DNA from: Acidobacteriota bacterium | GTDB lineage: Bacteria > Acidobacteriota > Terriglobia > Terriglobales > Acidobacteriaceae | Reading direction: 5' to 3' | Length of the DNA: 5,267 nucleotides | Assembly (NCBI GenBank): GCA_003224785.1 | Contig: QHZV01000435.1 | Coordinates: forward strand, 1-5,267 | In this document: in pieces, positions 1 to 4,016 of the stretch | Layout of the letters: every line of letters begins with the position of its first letter | Numbering within the stretch: position 1 is the stretch's first letter | Program-made: the position numbers and the translations under genes | The notes under the pieces: generated by a model | Databases searched by the model: none | The model's input: only the letters and a program-made list of their open reading frames with translations | What the model was told of the DNA's origin: nothing

Positions 1-1800
1 GTCCACTGACTTATAGAACGTAAGCGGAAGCCGTCCTGCTGGTGAAAAGTCTCCCGCCAATGCTTCGGCAACTGCAGTCCCACCTTCCTCGCCGGGATAC
101 CAGGCCTCAAGAATCGCTCCCGCATGCTGATCAGCCCAGTTAATTCCCAGTGCGCTTCCGTTCATCAATACGACGACCACTGGCTTGCCGCTCGCAACCA
201 GGCTTTCGAGCAACCGCTCTTGTGCGCGCGGAAGTTCAACGCTGGTGCGGTCGCCGCCAGCGAAGCCTTCAATCGTGATCGGCATCTCTTCGCCTTCGAG
301 TTCGCCGGCAAGTCCGATTACGGCAACAATGACGTCTGCCTTTTCCACCGCATCCGCGTAGTCTCTTTTTTCTCCGGGCAAATGCCAAACCAATTTGACC
401 AAACCACTGGTTCCTGGTTGCGAGCACTCGATTTTGACGGAGTACGCGTGACCAGCTTCGAGATGAAGAGTTTTCAACCGTGTCTTGCTGGTATCGCTCG
501 GCCCGGATTCTCCGATCAGTTGGTTATCCAACCAAAAATGAAATGCATCGGTCCCGTTGAAACCGATTAAATAATCTCCCGTCAGCGACGGGGTTAACGT
601 GCCCGTCCATCTCACCGAGAAGTCTTCCTTCAATTCTGGTGAAGCGCCGTGTCCCCAGTTGAAATCAATGTTGGGATCCGTACGCGCCATCACCGGGCTT
701 TCGTGCTGTTCCGCAGCCGGTCTCGCCCCTTTGAAATATTCGGCGGTGAGCCCGGGCTGGCCGGAATTGTTTTTCAGTACATCGCCAGGGATGGCCTCAA
801 CCGGTAATCCGGTCAGCGATGATCCTTGCGCATAGACCACATTGGCATCTCCGAACCGCTGACGCAGTCCCGCGAGAACTGTCACCGGATGGGATGGCGT
901 GCCGTTGTAATTCCCCAATAGAGGATCAACGCTGTCGGCGTTCGGGCCCACCACCGCGATGGTCTTGTACTTCTTGCCAAGCGGCAGCAGATTGTCAGAG
1001 TTTTTCAGCAACACCATCGTCTCGCGCGCCGCCTGCAAGGCCAATTGACGGTGCGGTTCGTTGTCATTGTCTGCACTCGTGATGTTTGAATATGGAAGTG
1101 ATTCCGGCGGATCGAACATCCCTAACTTTATTCGCGCAGTAAATAAACGTTTGACAGCGCGATCAATGTCTTCTTTCGGCAGCAATCCTTTCTGGGCAGC
1201 TTTGAGCACTGCATCGCGTTCGGTTGCAATTTGTTCTGCTGGCCAGGCGCAAATTATGTCCATACCCGACTTCACTGCGGCGGCCATTCCCTGCTCCATG
1301 GTGGTTGTGTAATGGTGATTGCGAGAAATGTCGCTCGCAGCGCCGCAATCAGAAACCACGTAGCCATTAAAGTGCCAGTCTTTTCGCAGGTGCTCTTCCA
1401 GAAGCATCGGCTGCGCGCACGCGGGCTTGCCATCCACCGCGTTGTAGGCGCACATCACCGATCCTGCCCCAGCCATCGCAGTCGCCCGGAAGGCCGGCAA
1501 ATACGTGTCTTCCAAATCGTGCTCTGAGACTTTGATATCAACGCTGTGCCGCGTCGGTTCCGGCCCACTGTGGACCGCAAAATGTTTTGGTGTGGCTAAG
1601 GCTTTTAAGTATTTTGGGTCATTGCCCTGCAGTCCGGTGACGTAAGCAACACCCATTTGCGCCGTCAAAAAAGGATCTTCGCCGTAAGTTTCCTGCCCGC
1701 GTCCCCAGCGCGGATCACGAAAAATGTTGATGTTCGGCGACCACACGGTCAGCCCATGAAACCAATCGCTATAACCTTTCTCGTTTACGCGATCGTAATT
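1..1800 (-). CDS. GH3 glycosidase main fragment: catalytic core, PA14 insert, C-domain (3' end off window)
   Basis: From 1800 down to base 1 the minus strand is one uninterrupted 600-codon frame in the continuing GH3 sequence. It opens with YDRVNEKGYSDWFHGLTVW, then SPNINIFRDPRWGRGQETYG. The conserved Lys-His of PKHFAVHSGPE is at 1587-1582. The nucleophile Asp of GYVVSDCGA is at 1350-1348. The barrel ends with DIDRAVKRLFTARIKLGMFD (about 1164-1100). The C-domain starts at ARETMVLLKN and IAVVGPNAD (about 1030-940). A PA14 domain, a beta-barrel often used for carbohydrate contact, occupies about 753-370 (GLTAEYF, FSVRWTG, GDYLIGF, HFWLDNQLIGE, VKLVWHLPG). The C-domain then resumes with ADVIVAVIGLAGELEGEEM; the acid/base Glu is probably one of the pair at 291-286. 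GGDRTSVELP, VLMNGSALGI and ILEAWYPGEEGG follow. It has no start codon in a natural place and no signal peptide, so it is the downstream part of the broken gene rather than a gene of its own. Confidence 0.9.
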
Positions 1801-2161
1801 CTTTGTGCAACAGATCGGGATCGAATGTCGCAGCTAGACCAATCGCCTGTGGAAACACGGTTGCATAACCCTCGCGCGCTGCGCCGTGCAGTCCTTCGCT
1901 CCACCAGTTGTATTCAGGAATCCCAAGCCGGGGAATAGCCGCCGCGGTGTGCACCATCTGTGAAACTTTCTCTTCCAGCGTCATGCGCGAAACCAAGTCG
2001 TTCACTCTTTGTTCAATCGGCAGCGCAGGGTTGCGAAATGGCGCTTTCGATAAGTCGGGAGCGACGGACTGCGAAGAAGCCGGACTAGTCGCTTGCGCAC
2101 TACTTTGAATCGAAACCGCGACAATTAGCGCGAACATGAAAACAATTTGAAGTTTTTTCAC
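1769..2161 (-). CDS. GH3 glycosidase N-terminal fragment (signal peptide and start of the barrel)
   Basis: This 130-codon open frame starts at GTG (2161-2159), supported by an AGGAG ribosome binding site 9 nt upstream. Residues 1 to about 23 form a Sec signal peptide: MKK, a hydrophobic run FMFALIVAVSI, then QSSAQA with cleavage likely at SSA or AQA. Mature protein begins with the usual GH3 N-terminal elements: PIEQRVNDLVSRMTLEEKVSQM (about 48-69) and YNWWSEGLHGAAREG (about 84-98), which lines the substrate pocket in this clade, then FPQAIGLAATFDPDLLHK (103-120). The family normally continues with a helix of the type VA..I..EARAKY. Here the frame instead runs into ELRSRKRERL and a TAG at 1771-1769. 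The last ten codons are therefore out-of-frame sequence and not real protein. The fragment alone lacks every catalytic residue. Confidence 0.9.
   Translation of the reverse strand: MKKLQIVFMFALIVAVSIQSSAQATSPASSQSVAPDLSKAPFRNPALPIEQRVNDLVSRMTLEEKVSQMVHTAAAIPRLGIPEYNWWSEGLHGAAREGYATVFPQAIGLAATFDPDLLHKELRSRKRERL
1800..1802 (-). other. Frame break in the GH3 gene, apparent deletion of about 35 nt
   Basis: Reading leftward, the first frame (codons starting at positions 1 modulo 3) carries good GH3 sequence to LLHK, whose AAA codon is 1804-1802. The second frame (codons starting at positions 0 modulo 3) carries good GH3 sequence from TAC at 1797. One base, 1801, lies between the frames. GH3 relatives have about 12 extra residues here, including an EARAK-like helix end. 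The simplest reading is a loss of about 35 nt (any length of 2 modulo 3 fits). The exact breakpoints cannot be fixed without a relative. Confidence 0.75.
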
Positions 2162-2170
2162 AGGAGAGCG

Positions 2171-2175
2171 CTCCT
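2171..2175 (-). promoter_or_regulatory. Ribosome binding site of the GH3 gene
   Basis: On the minus strand AGGAG lies 9 nt before the GTG at 2161-2159. It is followed by CGCTCTCCT, so the site can pair with the downstream CTCCT and sits next to the 8-bp palindrome GAGCGCTC. This site supports the GTG over any later start, because only the GTG start includes the full basic N-region of the signal peptide. Confidence 0.6.
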
Positions 2176-2195
2176 AGTTCAAGAGGTTTGTTCCG

Positions 2196-2213
2196 TCTGC
2201 TCGCAACAGCAGA
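2196..2213. repeat. Short inverted repeat (6-bp arms, 6-nt loop)
   Basis: TCTGCT at 2196-2201 and AGCAGA at 2208-2213 are perfect reverse complements around CGCAAC. It lies in the 5' untranslated side of the GH3 gene, 35-52 nt from its start. It could be a repressor half-site pair or a leader hairpin. It is short enough to be chance, and no second copy is present. Confidence 0.3.
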
Positions 2214-2312
2214 AACCGGCTTAGCAGATCATGAAGTCATTTCAGCAGCGAGTTAGGGTATGTCCCGTATCGCTTCTGAGTAGTGAACCAATTTAACCTA
2301 AACCCGAGAAAG

Positions 2313-2345
2313 ATGAAAACTCAGTTTTTGAGAGGTGTGCCGTGA
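2313..2345 (+). CDS. Possible 10-codon leader ORF overlapping the OmpA-type gene start
   Basis: ATG at 2313 opens a ten-codon frame (MKTQFLRGVP) ending at TGA 2343-2345. That stop overlaps the GTG start of the next gene in a GTGA arrangement, as seen in translationally coupled pairs. Only a weak purine run (GAGAAAG) precedes the ATG. The downstream gene has its own good ribosome binding site inside this small frame, so the leader may be coincidental. No peptide family is recognisable at this length. Confidence 0.2.
   Translation: MKTQFLRGVP
2332..2337 (+). promoter_or_regulatory. Ribosome binding site of the OmpA-type gene
   Basis: GAGGTG at 2332-2337 matches six consecutive bases of the AGGAGGTGA consensus and ends 4 nt before the GTG at 2342. 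It decides for GTG 2342, which also gives a complete signal peptide. The upstream ATG at 2313 is in another frame. Confidence 0.65.
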
Positions 2346-3229
2346 GAACAACGTTTATCTCCTGTGTTCTATGCTTCACTTCCTTTCTTCCCATCGTTCT
2401 CCACGCGCAAGATCAACACCATACCAGTCCCACCAACGGCGGCGTTAGTAGTTCTGGAATTCACGAAATTGCTCGGACCACCATGGCAGTAAATTACCGC
2501 CGCGGTGAAACCACTCACCTCGATATGAAAGGCACAGACCTGGTGCCGGAGCTTACTGGCGAGGCCAAGGTCATCAACAAGTCTGGATTGACCGACATTC
2601 ACGTGGACGTTGAAAACCTGCGGCCGGCACAAAATATTGATGTCGCGTATCTCACGTACGTTCTTTGGACGGTGAGTCCCGAGGGACAGGCCAAGAATGT
2701 AGGGGAACTCATAGTGAAGGACAAAAAGGCTTCTCTGCACACCACAACCAATCTGCAGTCTTTTGCATTGGTGATTACATGCGAGCCCGACTTTGCGGTC
2801 TCACAACCAAGCGAGTTGGTGGTCGCGGAAAATTCGTTGCGCCCCACAACTGAAGGCCGCCCAGAGTCCGTCACTGTGCGGTATCAGGTTTTCCCGCGTT
2901 CAATTTACGTCTCTCAAGTGACCCCAGTTAAAGAAGATGTGTATAGAGACAACGACCAACATGTGCCGCTAGACCTCCTGGAAGCTCGCAACGCGGTGCG
3001 GATTGCGCGGGATGCGCAAGCGGCGCAGTACGCGCCAGAGATTCTGAAACACGCCGAACTGCTTCTCAATGAGGCTGAAGACGACTACCGTGGCAATCAG
3101 AATAAAAAGTCCATTGGCACCGTTGCTCGCGAAGCCGTTCAAACCGCCGAGGAAGCCCGAGTAACTTCGGTTCGCGGCGAGGAACAGGCGCGTATTGATC
3201 GTGAGCGGCAGGAAAAAGTCTCAGGATGA
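2342..3229 (+). CDS. OmpA-type protein, N-terminal fragment (signal peptide, beta domain, DUF4398-like helices)
   Basis: This 295-codon frame starts at GTG 2342. Residues 1-22 are a signal peptide (MRTTFISCVLCFTSFLPIVL, then HA with cleavage before QDQ). Residues about 45-165 form a beta-rich domain with TTMAVNYRRGETTHLDMKGT (46-65), YLTYVLWTVSPEG (103-115), LQSFALVITCEPDFAVSQPS (138-157). I recall this pattern from Acidobacteriota OmpA-family proteins; its function is not known to me. Residues about 210-285 are helical and charged (LLEARNAVRIARDAQAAQY, ILKHAELLLNEAEDDY), resembling DUF4398, a domain commonly paired with OmpA in envelope proteins. The frame ends at TGA 3227-3229, four codons after an A5 run at which the downstream coiled-coil frame takes over. 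The protein made from this frame would be secreted but would lack the coiled coil and the peptidoglycan-binding domain. Confidence 0.85.
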   Translation: MRTTFISCVLCFTSFLPIVLHAQDQHHTSPTNGGVSSSGIHEIARTTMAVNYRRGETTHLDMKGTDLVPELTGEAKVINKSGLTDIHVDVENLRPAQNIDVAYLTYVLWTVSPEGQAKNVGELIVKDKKASLHTTTNLQSFALVITCEPDFAVSQPSELVVAENSLRPTTEGRPESVTVRYQVFPRSIYVSQVTPVKEDVYRDNDQHVPLDLLEARNAVRIARDAQAAQYAPEILKHAELLLNEAEDDYRGNQNKKSIGTVAREAVQTAEEARVTSVRGEEQARIDRERQEKVSG

Positions 3230-3926
3230 GGCGCGTCGCGCTCAAGAGCGCGCCGATGCCGAAGCGCAGCAAAGGGCGGCCGCTCAACAGCAAAGTGATC
3301 AGGCGCAGCAGCAAGCTCAACAAGCCCAGCAACAGGCGCAAGTCGAGGCAGACCGTCGCAGACAAATAGAAGAACAGCAACAGGCAGCCGCCCAGCAGGC
3401 CCAGCAAGCTCAACAGCAAGCCGCGGACGCGCAGCAGCAAGCCCAACAAGCTCAGCAGCAGGCGGATCAGGCTCAGCAACAAGCCCAAGCCGAGGCCCAG
3501 CAGCGCACCGCTGCTGAACAACAGAACCAGCAAATGGCGCAACAGGCGGATGAAGCTCGACGGCAGGCGCAGGAAGCAAACCAGAGAGCGCAGAGTGCCG
3601 AGAGTCAACAATCCGAACTACGCCAGAAATTGCTGGCGCAACTTAATCAGATTCTCGCCACCAGAGACAGCGCTCGCGGCCTCATCGTGAGCATGCCTGA
3701 TGTGCTGTTCGATACCGGCAGCGCCAACCTGAAGCCCACTGCGCGTGAGCGGCTCGCGAAAGTGGCGGGAGTCTTGATCGCGTATCCGGACATGCACATC
3801 GAAGTGAACGGTTATACCGATAGTACCGGCAGCTTCTGTGCAGTCCTATTTGACGCAGCAAGGCGTCTCCGCTTCTTCAATTTCAATTCATGGATTTGGA
3901 GAAGCGAATCCCGTCGCTTCAAATGA
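3195..3926 (+). CDS. OmpA-type protein, middle fragment (coiled coil and first half of the OmpA domain)
   Basis: This frame can be opened from TTG 3195 or GTG 3201, but neither has a convincing ribosome binding site and the product would have no signal peptide. I read it as the continuation of the preceding gene after a frame break; real coding sequence begins around TCT 3219 (SQDEARRAQERADAEAQQ). About 137 residues of Gln/Ala-rich coiled coil (to about 3640) lead into LLAQLNQILATRDSARGLIV and the OmpA-like domain: VLFDTGSANLKPTARERL from 3702, then VNGYTDSTGS ending at 3833. The Asp of TDSTG (3819-3821) corresponds to the peptidoglycan-contacting Asp of OmpA domains. After 3833 the residues (FCAVLFDAARRLRFF and onward) are out of frame and not family sequence; the stop is at 3924-3926. 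Confidence 0.75.
   Translation: MIVSGRKKSQDEARRAQERADAEAQQRAAAQQQSDQAQQQAQQAQQQAQVEADRRRQIEEQQQAAAQQAQQAQQQAADAQQQAQQAQQQADQAQQQAQAEAQQRTAAEQQNQQMAQQADEARRQAQEANQRAQSAESQQSELRQKLLAQLNQILATRDSARGLIVSMPDVLFDTGSANLKPTARERLAKVAGVLIAYPDMHIEVNGYTDSTGSFCAVLFDAARRLRFFNFNSWIWRSESRRFK
3213..3217 (+). other. Frame break in an A5 run, apparent one-base excess
   Basis: Upstream codons read CAG GAA AAA GTC and stop at TGA 3227. Downstream sequence is coiled-coil only in the next frame (TCT CAG GAT GAG, from 3219). Removing one A from the run joins them as RQEKSQDEARRAQ without a gap, a natural charged helix. A +1 ribosomal shift would give the same join, but the site lacks a known +1 slip motif, and the classical A AAA AAG motif works in the -1 direction, which is the wrong one here. 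Confidence 0.7.
3231..3640 (+). repeat. Gln/Ala heptad repeat region (coding)
   Basis: About 137 codons are dominated by Gln and Ala with scattered Glu, Asp and Arg. The densest parts (about 3292-3360 and 3373-3500) repeat a seven-residue pattern of the type AQQQAQQ, placing Ala at the two core positions of a heptad, as in a long Ala-packed coiled coil. CAG/CAA and GCT/GCC/GCG codons are mixed, so the repeat is preserved at protein level and is not a fresh DNA microsatellite. Such a rod could span part of the periplasm. The opposite strand reads as a Leu-rich frame purely as a mirror of these codons. Confidence 0.8.
3833..3835 (+). other. Frame break inside the OmpA domain, apparent deletion of about 38 nt
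   Basis: The frame ending TDSTGS (AGC 3831-3833) stops matching the OmpA family. From TCT at 3835 the next frame reads SVQSYLTQQGVSA, which is the family's next helix. OmpA domains normally have about 13 residues between these points, of the type DxYNxxLSxxRAx. A loss of 2 modulo 3 bases, most simply 38, explains both the gap and the frame. The lost segment includes the conserved Arg that, with the TDxxG Asp, binds diaminopimelate in characterised OmpA domains. Confidence 0.8.
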
Positions 3927-4011
3927 GAGTCTTGAAGGCCGGCAGCAAAACCGGCGGGTTGAACTAGTGGTTAGCGGTCAATCCATCGGCACCGCTGAAC
4001 TTACTCACTAA
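3835..4011 (+). pseudogene. OmpA-type protein, C-terminal remnant (second half of the OmpA domain)
   Basis: Fifty-eight codons to TAA 4009-4011 encode the end of an OmpA-like domain: SVQSYLTQQGVSASSISIHG, FGEANPVASNESLEGRQQNR, then RVELVVSGQ and a short tail. The motifs GFGE.NPVASN and GRQQNRRVE are diagnostic of the family. There is no start codon or ribosome binding site; it belongs to the gene beginning at 2342 and is cut off from it by the break at 3833-3835. The remnant is well conserved, with no stop codons, so if the damage is real it is recent. Confidence 0.85.
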
Positions 4012-4016
4012 CCGAT

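Larger units (their letters stand above)
1..2161 (-). pseudogene. Secreted PA14-containing GH3 beta-glycosidase, frameshifted and cut by the window edge
   Basis: The whole gene reads from a GTG at 2161 towards the left edge as a family 3 glycoside hydrolase: signal peptide, GH3 TIM-barrel domain, and a GH3 alpha/beta C-domain interrupted by a PA14 domain. Enzymes of this kind remove terminal beta-linked xylose or glucose from oligosaccharides outside the cytoplasm. About 720 residues are visible. Relatives with this layout run to roughly 870-890, so the last part of the C-domain and the usual fibronectin III-like tail lie outside the window. The frame changes once, at about 1801, and the two halves match adjacent parts of the same family with a gap of about a dozen residues between them. 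As written, translation would stop about ten codons after the break, so no enzyme would be made. I call it a pseudogene, but an assembly or sequencing error would look identical. Substrate is uncertain; the YNWWSEGLHG motif favours the xylosidase-like bacterial clade. Confidence 0.85.
2162..2341. other. Divergent intergenic region between the GH3 and OmpA-type genes
   Basis: These 180 bases must hold the promoters of both flanking genes, which are transcribed away from each other. Both ribosome binding sites lie at its ends. I found no convincing -35/-10 pair on either strand and no clear operator; the only symmetric elements are the small hairpin at 2196-2213 and the GAGCGCTC palindrome near 2166-2173. 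No tRNA- or riboswitch-like structure was recognised. Confidence 0.6.
2342..4011 (+). pseudogene. OmpA-family envelope protein with DUF4398-like and Gln/Ala coiled-coil segments, broken twice
   Basis: Joined across two frame breaks, this gene would encode about 570 residues: signal peptide, a beta-rich domain typical of acidobacterial OmpA proteins, a DUF4398-like helical segment, a long Gln/Ala coiled coil, and a C-terminal OmpA-like domain ending at TAA 4009-4011. The likely role is a periplasmic or outer-membrane-linked protein that reaches to peptidoglycan through the OmpA domain. The breaks are one extra base in the A5 run 3213-3217 and a missing stretch of about 38 nt at 3833-3835. Because the second loss removes part of the OmpA domain, restoring the first frame alone would not restore function. 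It may be a true pseudogene or the product of sequence error. The gene ends 5 bp from the convergent decarboxylase stop codon. Family assignment is firm; the exact cellular role is inference. Confidence 0.8.

Noticed and set aside
124..1527. Several plus-strand open frames opposite the GH3 gene
   Set aside because: They show no family sequence or plausible domain, change frame repeatedly, and lie opposite a continuous 600-codon GH3 frame full of conserved motifs. They are antisense by-products.
3066..3611. Minus-strand Leu-rich frame that looks like a membrane protein
   Set aside because: CAG and CAA codons read backwards give CTG and TTG (Leu), so the Gln-rich coiled coil automatically creates a Leu-rich mirror frame. 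It has no real start context.
1801..3840. Shared TGTGCA beside both apparent deletions, as a hint of site-specific excision
   Set aside because: The hexamer is explained by conserved codons on each side (Leu-His in GH3, Ser-Val-Gln in OmpA), another copy occurs near 1950 with no lesion, and the exact breakpoints are unknown.
3939..3960. GCCGG...CCGGC inverted repeat as a terminator for the decarboxylase
   Set aside because: Only a 5-bp stem, no T tract on the minus strand, and it encodes the conserved GRQQNRRV motif of the OmpA domain.
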